DNA of 64,000 nucleotides from Cohnella pontilimi. Lineage in GTDB: Bacteria; Bacillota; Bacilli; Paenibacillales; Paenibacillaceae. Of this stretch, positions 42,919-52,002 are shown in pieces (the stretch's first letter is position 1; each line of letters begins with the position of its first letter). Under the pieces are notes generated by a model. It was not told the DNA's origin, searched no databases, and worked only from the letters and a program-made list of their open reading frames with translations. Location of the stretch: the NCBI RefSeq assembly GCF_005049045.1, contig NZ_SUPK01000004.1, forward strand, positions 62,001-126,000, in the 5' to 3' direction. The position numbers and the translations under genes were made by a program.

Positions 42919-44656
42919 CGGAATTCCCCTCCTCTTGAATGGCATGAAGGGTGGCGTAGATGCCTTGGTGCGCCAGCAGCTCGTGGTGCGTTCCGCGCTC
43001 CACAATTCGCCCTTCGTCCAACACGACGATTTCGTCCGCATGCTTCAATGCGCTGACACGGTGCGCGATAATCAAAGTCGTCCGATTCCTTCGCTCCGAC
43101 CGGATCATGTTGATGATCTTCTTCTCCGTTATGGAATCCACCGCACTGACGCTGTCGTCCAAAATCATGATCGGCGAATCCTTGATGATGCCGCGGGCGA
43201 GACTCGTTCTTTGCCTCTGCCCTCCCGACAGCGTAATGCCGCGTTCCCCCAGCTTCGTCTCGAACTGTTCCGGAAACTCCGTAATATTCGAATAGATCTG
43301 CGCCTTTCGAGCGGCGTCCTCTACCCGATCAAAAGCCGTGTCCCGGTGATAAAACGCAATATTATCCCGGATCGTCGTGCTGAACAGAAAGCCGTCCTGC
43401 GGAACGTAACTGATCTGGCTGCGCAAGCTTTCCAGCGACAAATCTCGGATGTCCACTTCTCCAAACCGGATCGTTCCCCGGGGAGCATCGTAAACTCGGA
43501 GCAGCAGCTTCATGAGCGTCGTTTTGCCGCTTCCCGTTTTACCTGCGATTCCTACTGTTTTGCCGGGTTCGATCTTCAAATTGATATTATGCAGTGCGTA
43601 TCGGTCTGAATCCGGATAAGAAAAGGACAAATTGCGGATGTGGATGGCGGCGTGACGCAAATCGATGGACCCGGACGATTCTACTTCTTGTATGTCCGGC
43701 TTCACCGCCAGCAGTTCATTGATGCGTTCCAGCGAAGCGCGCGAGCGCTGCATCGTGTTGATGACGTTGCCGATTTGTTGGAGCGGGTTCACCATCATGC
43801 GGACATATAACGTTAGCGCGACGAAATTGCCGAGCGTGATCCGGTCATGAATCGTTAAATAGCCGCCGAAGGCCACCGTCACCACCAGCGACAAAGCGCC
43901 GAGAAAAGGAATCGACGCTTGGAACAGGGACGATACGCGCACCAGATGGAGCTGGTTATCGCGAATTTGGTCCACCGCAGCTCCAAAGCGCCGCATCATA
44001 ATCGGCTCGACCGCAAACTTTTTCGTCACGCGAATTCCGCCGAATTGCTCCTCCGCCGCCTCGGTCATTTTCCCCAGAGAGTCCTGGACGGTTAAGGAAC
44101 GTTTGCGAACGACGGGTCCGATGCCGGTCACAATCCATGGAATAGCCGCGAGCGGCAGCACGCAGGCCCCAATGAGATACAGCGGAATCGAGCTCAGCAG
44201 CATCATCGTCATGGCGGACAGAATCGTGATGGTCGCGTTCGTCGTTTGATTCACGCCCATCGCGATCGACTCGCGAACCGCGGTTACGTCGTTCATGACA
44301 TAGCTGAGGAGCTTGCCCACGCCGTTTTTCGAATAAAACTGCTCGCTTAGCGTCGTGAAATGGCCGAACAGTTTCCTGCGTGTAACAAATTCGAAAAGCC
44401 TGCCCAATCTGACGACGATATATTGCCCGATACCGCCGAGCACGGCGAAAGAGACACCCACCGCGAGCAGCAGCAAGCTGTACTCCACAATCACCGGCTG
44501 GGTCATTTGCCCTTGATCCAATTGATCGGTGAAACGCCCGAGCAGTCTCGGAAAGAAAGAATTGATAATATTCGCGGCTACGATGAAGAGGATGGCAGTC
44601 AAATAGAAATACCACTTGCTGGTGAGATAATCTCTCAATATTTGCTGCGCCTTCAC
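42905..44656 (-). CDS. ABC exporter half-transporter, degenerate Walker B subunit
   Basis: Protein of 583 aa, exporter domain plus ATPase. Walker A is AGKTGSGKTT, the signature is canonical LSGGQRQRTSLARG, but Walker B ends MILDDSVSAVD, with Asp in place of the catalytic Glu. In heterodimeric exporters one ATP site is degenerate; here its Walker B would pair with the partner's LSAGE motif, and the partner's intact Walker B with this LSGGQ. First gene of the pair, divergent from the MFS gene. Confidence 0.92.
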   Translation of the reverse strand: MKAQQILRDYLTSKWYFYLTAILFIVAANIINSFFPRLLGRFTDQLDQGQMTQPVIVEYSLLLLAVGVSFAVLGGIGQYIVVRLGRLFEFVTRRKLFGHFTTLSEQFYSKNGVGKLLSYVMNDVTAVRESIAMGVNQTTNATITILSAMTMMLLSSIPLYLIGACVLPLAAIPWIVTGIGPVVRKRSLTVQDSLGKMTEAAEEQFGGIRVTKKFAVEPIMMRRFGAAVDQIRDNQLHLVRVSSLFQASIPFLGALSLVVTVAFGGYLTIHDRITLGNFVALTLYVRMMVNPLQQIGNVINTMQRSRASLERINELLAVKPDIQEVESSGSIDLRHAAIHIRNLSFSYPDSDRYALHNINLKIEPGKTVGIAGKTGSGKTTLMKLLLRVYDAPRGTIRFGEVDIRDLSLESLRSQISYVPQDGFLFSTTIRDNIAFYHRDTAFDRVEDAARKAQIYSNITEFPEQFETKLGERGITLSGGQRQRTSLARGIIKDSPIMILDDSVSAVDSITEKKIINMIRSERRNRTTLIIAHRVSALKHADEIVVLDEGRIVERGTHHELLAHQGIYATLHAIQEEGNSDAAL

Positions 44657-44783
44657 GAACCATCACTTCCTAAAACCGTATTCCCCGCCTTTGCCACCCA
44701 TATTAAAACTTTTCGCTACGCCTAACAAGTAAACGATTTGATAGCCAGCCAAACAAAAACGGCGCGGTTGCGCGATGAACGCA

Positions 44784-44836
44784 AATCTTTGCGGTGCAGT
44801 CCCCAATCTTTGCGTTAAAGCATCAAATCTTTGCGC
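44784..44836. repeat. Three direct repeats AATCTTTGCG at 21-bp spacing
   Basis: AATCTTTGCG begins at 44784, 44805 and 44826, exactly 21 bp (two helical turns) apart. The first copy extends to the palindrome CGCAAATCTTTGCG. They sit between the divergent exporter and MFS genes, so an operator bound on one face of the DNA is plausible. Confidence 0.65.
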
Positions 44837-44907
44837 GTTGGAGCTCCTAGCCTTTCAGTATGATTAGCCCATAACATTCCAATGAGAAGAAAGGTGTTGT
44901 CTCCTTT

Positions 44908-46134
44908 ATGCGTGCCATTTTTGCCAACCGCTTCATCCAGTCCATTATGTTATCCGGCTTGTTCCTGCAGACCGGCATCTGGGTTCGGAATTTCGCCATC
45001 CTGCTGTTCGTCACGGAACAGACGGATAAGGATCCTGTTGCCATCTCCCTCATCTCGGTGGCCGAATTCGCCCCGATCTTCCTGTTCTCCTTCATCGGCG
45101 GTGCCTTCGCCGACCGTTGGCGGCCGAAGCTCACCATGGTCGTATGCGATCTGCTGAGTGCGGCATCCGTATTCGCCGTATTGCTCGCCTTGATTTACGG
45201 AGGATGGGAAGCGATCTTCTTCGCTACGCTGGTCTCGTCCATCCTGTCTCAGTTCTCCCAGCCTGCCGGCATGAAGCTGTTTAAGATTCACGTGCCGGAG
45301 GCCCAAATGCAAATGGGGATGTCGATGTACCAGACGGTCATGGCGATGTTCATGGTAATCGGTCCGATGCTGGGCACTTTGGTTTACTTCAAGTTCGGGA
45401 TCGACACGGCGATTGCCATTATGGGTACTTGCTTCCTGCTGTCCGCGGCGGTTCTGACGCTGCTGCCTGCTGATCAGAAGGTTGAAGGGAAAAAGCCGGA
45501 ATCGAAGCTCGGACAGGAAATGAAAATGGGCTTCCATTATGTATGGTCCAACAAAATCTTCGTCTATATGGGCTTTTTCTTCTTGGCTGCGGGATTAGGG
45601 CTCGGGCTGGTGAACCCGCTCGGCATTTTCCTGGTCACGGAAAATCTGGGTTTAACCTCGGAGTCGCTGCAATGGTTTACGGTCGTCAACGGCGTCGGCA
45701 TGGTGATCGGCGGGATGGCCGCCATGGGGTTCGCGAAAAAAATGACCCCGCAAGTGATGCTGATGACCGGCTTTGTCTGCAGCGCCATCTCGGTTGCAAT
45801 CCTGGGTAACATCACAATGGTCGGGTGGGCGCTGGCTGTCCAATTCGTCGCCGGCTTTATGGGTCCGCTGATCCATATCGCCTGCAATACGCTCATTCTG
45901 AATCACGCGGAGGAATCTTTCGTGGGCCGCGTCAACGGCATTCTGAACCCGCTATTCATGGGCGGCATGGTCATCAACATGAGCGTGGTCGGCCTGCTGA
46001 AAGCGCAGCTTCCGCTTGGCACTCTGTACCTCATGGCTTCCGGCTTGTTCCTCATCGGCGCGGTCGGCATGCTGCCCATGCTGCGGATCAAAGCGGCGAA
46101 GCAAGTGAAAGTCGCCCATTCGATGCATCATTGA
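44908..46134 (+). CDS. MFS transporter (408 aa)
   Basis: Major facilitator with 12 predicted helices. It has the MFS loop motif GGAFADRWRPKLTMVVCD between helices 2 and 3, a central hydrophilic loop (ADQKVEGKKPESKLGQEMKMG) and the paired loop AMGFAKKMTPQ. It resembles MFS_3-type (enterobactin/macrolide efflux-like) transporters. A weak AAGGTG site precedes the ATG. Divergent from the ABC exporter, possibly sharing control through the 21-bp repeats. Substrate unknown. Confidence 0.85.
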   Translation: MRAIFANRFIQSIMLSGLFLQTGIWVRNFAILLFVTEQTDKDPVAISLISVAEFAPIFLFSFIGGAFADRWRPKLTMVVCDLLSAASVFAVLLALIYGGWEAIFFATLVSSILSQFSQPAGMKLFKIHVPEAQMQMGMSMYQTVMAMFMVIGPMLGTLVYFKFGIDTAIAIMGTCFLLSAAVLTLLPADQKVEGKKPESKLGQEMKMGFHYVWSNKIFVYMGFFFLAAGLGLGLVNPLGIFLVTENLGLTSESLQWFTVVNGVGMVIGGMAAMGFAKKMTPQVMLMTGFVCSAISVAILGNITMVGWALAVQFVAGFMGPLIHIACNTLILNHAEESFVGRVNGILNPLFMGGMVINMSVVGLLKAQLPLGTLYLMASGLFLIGAVGMLPMLRIKAAKQVKVAHSMHH

Positions 46135-46147
46135 TTCCGTCGCAAAT

Positions 46148-46180
46148 ACTGCCGGCGAAAGCCGGCAGTTTATTTTTTAT
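46148..46180 (+). terminator. Terminator of the MFS gene
   Basis: CTGCCGGC-GAAA-GCCGGCAG followed by TTTATTTTTT, 14 bp after the stop. Confidence 0.9.
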
Positions 46181-46297
46181 TAATAAATTGATTATTTCCT
46201 GTTAATCTCAGTTTCTTGGGAGTTTAGAAAGGGGGTTTATGATCGAATTGTGGGCAGCAGAAAATGCGACCGCAACAAATTTTAGGAGGTAGTTGGT

Positions 46298-47218
46298 ATG
46301 AAGAAGAAAGTATTGATGTTGGGAGCGGGGCTGGCAATCGGCAGCGCGCTTGTGGTAACGTCCGCGTTCGCGGATATCGGAGGGGCTAAAGGCTACGAAG
46401 CTTACAAATCCGCTCTAAAAAACACGGCTGCGGCCACGAGCTCGACGCAAAATGTCGCCCTGACGATCCGGGATAACGGCAGCGAGTTGCTGAACGTGAA
46501 GACGACGGTGAAAGAGAACGAAACGATCGGAAGCGTCAGCGGCCAAGCGGCGATCCAAGCCGGCTCAACCTCGCAAACGTTCGATTTCTACGATTTGAAA
46601 GACAAGCAAGTTTTCAAAGCGGGCAACAGCGATACTTACTACGTGACGACAGAGTCCGAACGGAGGCACTGGAAAGAGAAGGCTGATGAGCACAAGAATG
46701 ATCCAGCCCTCAGCAAAGAAATGGAAAACGTCGTCGACGCGCTGGTCGGCAATCTGAAGAATTACGTGAACGTGAGCAATGCGGAAGGCGGCAGCCAAAC
46801 GATCGACGCGAAGCTGACCGGCTCGCAAATCCCCGCCGCAGCCAACGTCATCGGTTCCATCCTCGTGAAGGAAGCGCTGAGCGGCAAGCATGCGCAGGAT
46901 GAGTTGGATCAACAAGAACAATTCGGACACAACATGCTCGGCGTTAACGTGAAGCAAATCACCGGGACGTTGCCGAAACTGACGCAAAACGTGAATATCG
47001 ACGAAGTGGCGCTGCACGCGACGATCGACAGCAACAACTACATCACCGGCCAGCAAATCGATTTTACGATTTCCGGTAAAGACGCTTCCGGCCAAGCGCA
47101 CAAAGTCGTCATCACCGCGGACATCGCGACGTCGAATCTGAATGCCACGACACCGGACAGCATCGACCTCGCAGGCAAGAAAGTCACCACCATCCAAGAG
47201 CGGGAATTCAAACACTAA
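46298..47218 (+). CDS. Secreted hypothetical protein (306 aa)
   Basis: Exported protein with a signal peptide (about 1-25, ending TSAFA). The mature part is rich in Thr, Asn and Lys, with beta-strand patterns (LTIRDNGSELLNVKTTVKEN, TFDFYDLKDKQVFKAG, NYITGQQIDFTISGKD). No named domain recognised. AGGAGG precedes the ATG. It is followed after 57 bp by ABC transporter and two-component genes in the same direction, so it may be the signal-related or exported component of that operon. Confidence 0.78.
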   Translation: MKKKVLMLGAGLAIGSALVVTSAFADIGGAKGYEAYKSALKNTAAATSSTQNVALTIRDNGSELLNVKTTVKENETIGSVSGQAAIQAGSTSQTFDFYDLKDKQVFKAGNSDTYYVTTESERRHWKEKADEHKNDPALSKEMENVVDALVGNLKNYVNVSNAEGGSQTIDAKLTGSQIPAAANVIGSILVKEALSGKHAQDELDQQEQFGHNMLGVNVKQITGTLPKLTQNVNIDEVALHATIDSNNYITGQQIDFTISGKDASGQAHKVVITADIATSNLNATTPDSIDLAGKKVTTIQEREFKH

Positions 47219-47275
47219 TCCAATCGATCAAGAGAGTAGCCGCAAGGCTGCTCTCTCCCTAGGGGAGGGCTAATC

Positions 47276-48043
47276 ATGAACAAGGACACGGTGCTGGACA
47301 TCCAGGGGCTGTCCAAAACCTACAAAAATAATCGCGGTATCGACAATATTACGCTGCAGGTTCGCAGGGGCGACGTGTACGGCTTCTTCGGCCCGAACGG
47401 CGCCGGCAAAACGACGGTGATGAAGATCGTCACCGGCTTGGTGAAAGCGGATCGGGGAAGTGTCCGCGTGTTCGGGTACGACGTGAACGAGCATTACGAG
47501 GAAGCGATGAAAGACGTCGGCGTACTGATCGAGAAAGCCGAAGCCTTCGAATATATGAGCGGCCGCAAAAACTTGGAGCTCGCCGCCCGACTGTATCCGC
47601 ACCTTCCGAACACTCGGGTGGACGAAGTGCTCGATTTGGTGGGCCTGTCGGCCAACAAGAAAGAGAAAGTCGGCCACTACTCGCTCGGCATGAAGCAGAG
47701 ACTCGGCATCGCCTCCGCCATTCTGTCCAAGCCGCAGCTGCTTATTTTAGACGAACCCACCAACGGTCTCGACATCGAGGGCATGGTGGAGATTCGGGAG
47801 TTGATCCGACGGCTGGCTGTGGAGGAGCAAATCACTTTTTTCGTCTCCAGCCACTTGATCACGGAGATGGAGATGATCTGCAATCGGATCGGCATTATTC
47901 ATAACGGCCGGTTGATCCGGGAAGGCGACATCGGCGAGTTGTTGCAAGAATCGGGTCAATCCCTCGAAACGTATTTCGTCCAGCAAATTCGTGCAGAAAG
48001 AGAGGCGGCGAATCATGAGCCTGCTCCTATCCAGTACCATTAA
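47276..48043 (+). CDS. ABC transporter ATP-binding protein (bacitracin/lantibiotic-type)
   Basis: ATPase of 255 aa: Walker A FGPNGAGKTT, Q-loop region LIEKAEAFEYMSG, signature YSLGMKQRLGIASA, Walker B LLILDEPTNGLD, H-loop SSHL. The YSLGMKQRL signature is typical of the BcrA/natA-like group. It overlaps the permease start by 29 bp. With the permease and the two-component genes downstream it resembles antimicrobial-peptide sensing and resistance modules. Confidence 0.92.
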   Translation: MNKDTVLDIQGLSKTYKNNRGIDNITLQVRRGDVYGFFGPNGAGKTTVMKIVTGLVKADRGSVRVFGYDVNEHYEEAMKDVGVLIEKAEAFEYMSGRKNLELAARLYPHLPNTRVDEVLDLVGLSANKKEKVGHYSLGMKQRLGIASAILSKPQLLILDEPTNGLDIEGMVEIRELIRRLAVEEQITFFVSSHLITEMEMICNRIGIIHNGRLIREGDIGELLQESGQSLETYFVQQIRAEREAANHEPAPIQYH

Positions 48044-48767
48044 TGAATGGGTCAAAATGTCGGCCCGCAAAAAAACGATCTTCTTCCTTGGCTTGATCGC
48101 GATAATCCCCTTCCTGGGGCTGCCGGTCGTCCTGAGACTGCAAAATGGCCTCGGCATTACGGCCGTCGCCGGTGCGCACTATCCGATCAACATTTTGAAT
48201 ATGTTGACGTTGTTCGTGCTGCCTCTCATGATCTTCATGTCTGTATCCGATATGTTCTCAGGAGAGTTCGGCGACCGCACGATTCGCTCTGTGCTGCTTC
48301 GCCCGGTCGGCCGCTTCAAAATCTTCACCGCGAAAGTGCTCGCCGCGTTCGGGCTGATCGCTGCCGGTCTTATGCTCGGTTGGTTGAGCTCGACGATCGC
48401 CTCCTTCTTCCTCCCGGCTTCCGAAGGCATGGCGGGCGGTATCGCGAATTCGGCTCTTGCGTATGCGGTAGCGGCATTGCCGATGTTCGCGCTTTGCACG
48501 GTTGCTGTGTTCATCGCGCAATTTTTCAAAAACGCAAGCGGCGCGCTGGCCATCTGTATCCTCGTCTATGCCGCAGCCAAGCTGATCACCTTCGTTTTTC
48601 CGGAATACACCGTGTTCTCGCCGACCGCCTATACGGACTGGTACGAGATTTGGATCGGAAGCGCGGTTTCCGCCGGCAAGCTGATGACCATCTTCAGCTT
48701 TCTCACAGGTTGCGCTATAGTGTTCTATACGTCCGGTTATTACCTTTTTGACAAAAAAGAAGTTTAG
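48015..48767 (+). CDS. ABC transporter permease (ABC-2 type)
   Basis: Membrane protein of 250 aa with six predicted helices. ABC-2/BcrB-like landmarks are NEWVKMSARKKTIFFLG at the N-terminus, MFSGEFGDRTIRSVLLRPVGRFKIFTAKVLA after the second helix, and a final helix before YYLFDKKEV. The ATG at 48015 lies inside the ATPase gene, with AGAGAGG upstream, which indicates translational coupling. Confidence 0.9.
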   Translation: MSLLLSSTINEWVKMSARKKTIFFLGLIAIIPFLGLPVVLRLQNGLGITAVAGAHYPINILNMLTLFVLPLMIFMSVSDMFSGEFGDRTIRSVLLRPVGRFKIFTAKVLAAFGLIAAGLMLGWLSSTIASFFLPASEGMAGGIANSALAYAVAALPMFALCTVAVFIAQFFKNASGALAICILVYAAAKLITFVFPEYTVFSPTAYTDWYEIWIGSAVSAGKLMTIFSFLTGCAIVFYTSGYYLFDKKEV

Positions 48768-48778
48768 GAGTTGTCCCC

Positions 48779-50263
48779 ATGTCCATCCGGATTCGCCTCT
48801 TGCTCTCTTACCTGGCCATGCTGCTGGTGCCGCTCGTGCTGCTCAGCATCTCGATCGTCATCATCGCCGCCTCGGTATTCGGGGACCTTCGGTCCGTGTT
48901 TACGCTGGATACCCAGCATAAGAACCCGATCGCGGCCGTGCTGGGCGAAGAGGCGGACATTGCGGCGGACATTCGTCTTCGGATGAGCAACAGCCCGGAT
49001 TCGCTCCGGGACAAGGCTTTGATGCAGGAGTACAGCGACCGACTGAAGAAGATCAACATGGGACTCATCGTGCGTCTTGACGATCAAGTGATTTTCGCTT
49101 CTCCTGCCTTTGATGGGACGAACGTGCCGGCTCAACTGCCTGCTTATGGAAGTGGGAGCAACCATTTCGACAAAATGGCCGAAGCGAGCGATCATAACTG
49201 GCTCCTGAACCGACAATACGATGTGACGTTCCCCGACGGATCCAAGGGCAGCTACTACATCCTCATGAACGTCGATTTTCTGAACTTTTTCATGGCGAAA
49301 TTTTCGAAATCGTTCTTGATTACTTTGCTCGTCATTCTTGTCGTCGTGAACGGTATCCTGACCTATTTCGTATCCCGAAGCATCATCCGGCCACTCCGTG
49401 CCTTGAAGCGCGCGGCGGGAGAAATCAAGGAAGGCAATTTGAATTATCAAGTGAGGCCCGAATCGCGGGACGAGATCGGCGAGCTGGCCTGGGCGTTCGA
49501 AGAAATGCGGCTCAAGCTGAAAGAATCGATCGATCTGCAGCTGCAATACGAGGATAACCGCAAAAATTTGATCTCGAATATTTCACACGACTTGAAAACG
49601 CCGATGACCGCGATCAAAGGGTACGTAGAAGGCATCATGGACGGGGTGACGGACACGCCGGAGAAGCTGGACCGGTATGTGAAGACGATTCATAACCGGA
49701 CCGTCCAACTGGATCACATGATCGACGAGCTGTTCCTGTTCTCGAAGCTGGACCTGAAGGGGCTACCGTTTCATTTTGAAGAAGTGGAACTGTCTTCCTT
49801 CCTGCAGGATTGCACCGAGGAGCTTCAGATGGATGCGGAGAAACGCGGCGTGCAGTTGGTCTATGAATCTCCTGTTAGCGCGCAGCCTGCGATGATCATC
49901 GGGGACCGGGATAAGTTGAAGCGTGTGTTCACGAATATCATCGAAAATGCCATGAAGTACATGGATAAAGAAGACGGCCGCATCTGGATCTCTCTGAACG
50001 AGGAAAAGGATGTGTACCGGGTCGTCATCAAAGATAACGGACGGGGAATTTCTCCGGAGGCGCTGCCGCATATTTTCGACCGGTTCTACCGGGCGGATCC
50101 CTCACGGAACGCGAATGCCGGAGGCAGCGGGCTCGGGCTGGCCATCGCCAAGCATATCGTGGAAGAGCATGGCGGCACCATCAACGCGGCGAGCGAGCTG
50201 GGCGTCGGTACGGTCATGATGATTTCGCTCAAGAAGCGGAATGACGGGGGGATTCAGGTATGA
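48779..50263 (+). CDS. Sensor histidine kinase (494 aa)
   Basis: Two transmembrane helices (about 8-32 and 178-200) flank an extracytoplasmic sensor domain. HAMP (SRSIIRPLRALKRAAGEIKEGNL), HisKA with phospho-His in ISNISHDLKTPMTAI, HATPase with IIENAMKYM, KDNGRGIS and AGGSGLGLAIAKHI. Very similar in layout and sequence to the kinase at 37332. It is downstream of the ABC genes and overlaps its regulator by 4 bp. Confidence 0.93.
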   Translation: MSIRIRLLLSYLAMLLVPLVLLSISIVIIAASVFGDLRSVFTLDTQHKNPIAAVLGEEADIAADIRLRMSNSPDSLRDKALMQEYSDRLKKINMGLIVRLDDQVIFASPAFDGTNVPAQLPAYGSGSNHFDKMAEASDHNWLLNRQYDVTFPDGSKGSYYILMNVDFLNFFMAKFSKSFLITLLVILVVVNGILTYFVSRSIIRPLRALKRAAGEIKEGNLNYQVRPESRDEIGELAWAFEEMRLKLKESIDLQLQYEDNRKNLISNISHDLKTPMTAIKGYVEGIMDGVTDTPEKLDRYVKTIHNRTVQLDHMIDELFLFSKLDLKGLPFHFEEVELSSFLQDCTEELQMDAEKRGVQLVYESPVSAQPAMIIGDRDKLKRVFTNIIENAMKYMDKEDGRIWISLNEEKDVYRVVIKDNGRGISPEALPHIFDRFYRADPSRNANAGGSGLGLAIAKHIVEEHGGTINAASELGVGTVMMISLKKRNDGGIQV

Positions 50264-50946
50264 AGCGCATTTTGATTATCGAGGACGACATCAACATTGC
50301 GGAACTGGAACGCGATTATCTGTTGCTCCACAATTATGAAGTGGATATCGAATCCACCGGAGACAAAGGGCTGAAGCGGGCGCTTGAAGGCAATTATGAT
50401 TTGATCATTCTCGATTTGATGCTGCCGGGGATCGATGGCTTCGAAATTTGCCGCACGCTTCGCACCAAACTGGACATTCCGATTCTCATGGTCTCCGCGA
50501 AGAAAGAAGACATCGAAAAAATCCGCGGTCTCGGCCTCGGCGCGGACGACTATATCATTAAGCCGTTCAGCCCGAGCGAGCTGGTCGCCCGCGTGAACGC
50601 CCACCTCGCCCGGTTCGAGCGCTTGTCCGGAGGCGGCCAGAAAAAAGAAGAGATCCGCATTCGCGGTCTCCTCATCGACAAAGCCTCCCGTCGCGTATTC
50701 GTGAATGACAAAGAAGTCCCTTTCACCACGAAGGAATTCGACCTGCTCACGTTCCTGGCTTCGAACCCCAACCGCGTGTTCAGCAAAGACCAGCTGTTCG
50801 AGCAAATCTGGGGCATGGACTCCCTTGGCGATATCGCCACCGTCACGGTGCATATCCGGAAGATTAGGGAGAAGATCGAGCTCGATCCTTCGAATTCGCA
50901 GTATATCGATACGATCTGGGGAGCGGGTTATAGGTTTAAGGTGTAG
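50260..50946 (+). CDS. OmpR/PhoB family response regulator
   Basis: Regulator of 228 aa: receiver with IIEDDINI, phospho-Asp in LIILDLMLPG and Lys in DDYIIKPFS; winged-helix domain with KEFDLLTFLASNPNRVFSKDQLFEQIWG and YIDTIWGAGYRF. ATG overlapping the kinase gene's stop (ATGA-type coupling). A close paralogue of the regulator at 38723. Last gene of the 46298-50946 operon, probably controlling the ABC genes. Confidence 0.94.
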   Translation: MKRILIIEDDINIAELERDYLLLHNYEVDIESTGDKGLKRALEGNYDLIILDLMLPGIDGFEICRTLRTKLDIPILMVSAKKEDIEKIRGLGLGADDYIIKPFSPSELVARVNAHLARFERLSGGGQKKEEIRIRGLLIDKASRRVFVNDKEVPFTTKEFDLLTFLASNPNRVFSKDQLFEQIWGMDSLGDIATVTVHIRKIREKIELDPSNSQYIDTIWGAGYRFKV

Positions 50947-50954
50947 GTCGACGT

Positions 50955-51896
50955 TTATTTCAAAATATAATAGTGCTTCGGAAGCTTCCGATACTTGTTC
51001 GGGCTTACGCCGATGAACTTCTTGAACGTCCAGTGAAAGTGCGTCACGTTGTTGTACCCGACCTGAAAAGCGATTTCCGTCACCTGCGAATCCGTGTGCA
51101 GCAGCAGTTCTTTGGCGTGCGAGATGCGCTTGTAGGAAATGAACTCCACCACGGTGTAGCCGGTGTTTTTCTTGAACTCCCTGCTTAAGTAAGACGGATT
51201 CACCCGAAGCTGTTCGGCAATGGACTTCAGATGAATGTTTTCGTGGTAATGTGCGTTTATGTATTCCATCGCTTGATGCGTAACCTCTTTAAAACGGATC
51301 CCTTTCCACGATTCAAGTCCGCTATATCGCTTGTTATTGGCGTAAGCGCGGTTCAGTTCGACGAGCAGCCACTGCAGCAGGGATCCGACCACTCTCAGTG
51401 AAAAGCCCTCCTTCCTCCCATACTCCTCCAACAAGAGGTCGAAGCCTGTTTTGAGCTTCGCGCTCAGCGCGAGCCCAGGTTTCAATTGATGCGAGAACTC
51501 CTCCGGCCGCTCGTAAAAAATGGACAGCGGGTCAAATTCGTCCTCCAGCTGCCAGCTTTGAGCCAGCCTCGGATGGAACAACAACACCAGCGCCTCAAAC
51601 GGTTCATCGTCGATGAGTTCACTCCGATGCAGCTCATGGCTGCCGATCACGAACAAGTGCCCCGGCTTGAACCGATACTCCTTTTCCCCGATATAACATT
51701 TTCCCCGCCCAGATAGCACGTAGAAAATCTCCACCGGCTCATGCCACTCCAGCGGCATATGCCAGCCAGGTTCGCTCCGGTTGATGAAAATTTCGAAATC
51801 ATCGAAGCTTCTGAATGTGTGCAGCGATTCCGGCAGATTGTACAACCCCATCCCCGCCTTCCAATCGATTGTGCCGCTACCTATTCTTTGTCCCAT
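50955..51896 (-). CDS. AraC family transcriptional regulator
   Basis: Regulator of about 313 aa. N-terminal cupin domain (HMPLEWHEPVEIFYVLSGRGKCYIG, FKPGHLFVIGSHELH) for an effector, probably a sugar. C-terminal double HTH with IHLKSIAEQLRVNPSYLSREFKKNTGYTVVEFI and VTEIAFQVGYNNVTHFHWTFKKFIGVSPNKYRK. The start is uncertain: the ATG at 51896 fits the family but has a weak ribosome site. Divergent from the PIG-L deacetylase gene and probably its activator. Confidence 0.88.
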   Translation of the reverse strand: MGQRIGSGTIDWKAGMGLYNLPESLHTFRSFDDFEIFINRSEPGWHMPLEWHEPVEIFYVLSGRGKCYIGEKEYRFKPGHLFVIGSHELHRSELIDDEPFEALVLLFHPRLAQSWQLEDEFDPLSIFYERPEEFSHQLKPGLALSAKLKTGFDLLLEEYGRKEGFSLRVVGSLLQWLLVELNRAYANNKRYSGLESWKGIRFKEVTHQAMEYINAHYHENIHLKSIAEQLRVNPSYLSREFKKNTGYTVVEFISYKRISHAKELLLHTDSQVTEIAFQVGYNNVTHFHWTFKKFIGVSPNKYRKLPKHYYILK

Positions 51897-52002
51897 TTTC
51901 GCGAAGTTAATCTTTCTGAATTTATAGTCAAAATATCGAAAGTATTCGCCCCGGGTTCTGTTCGATAATGAAGAGGAACGCCGAATTTGGCAGGAAGGAG
52001 CC

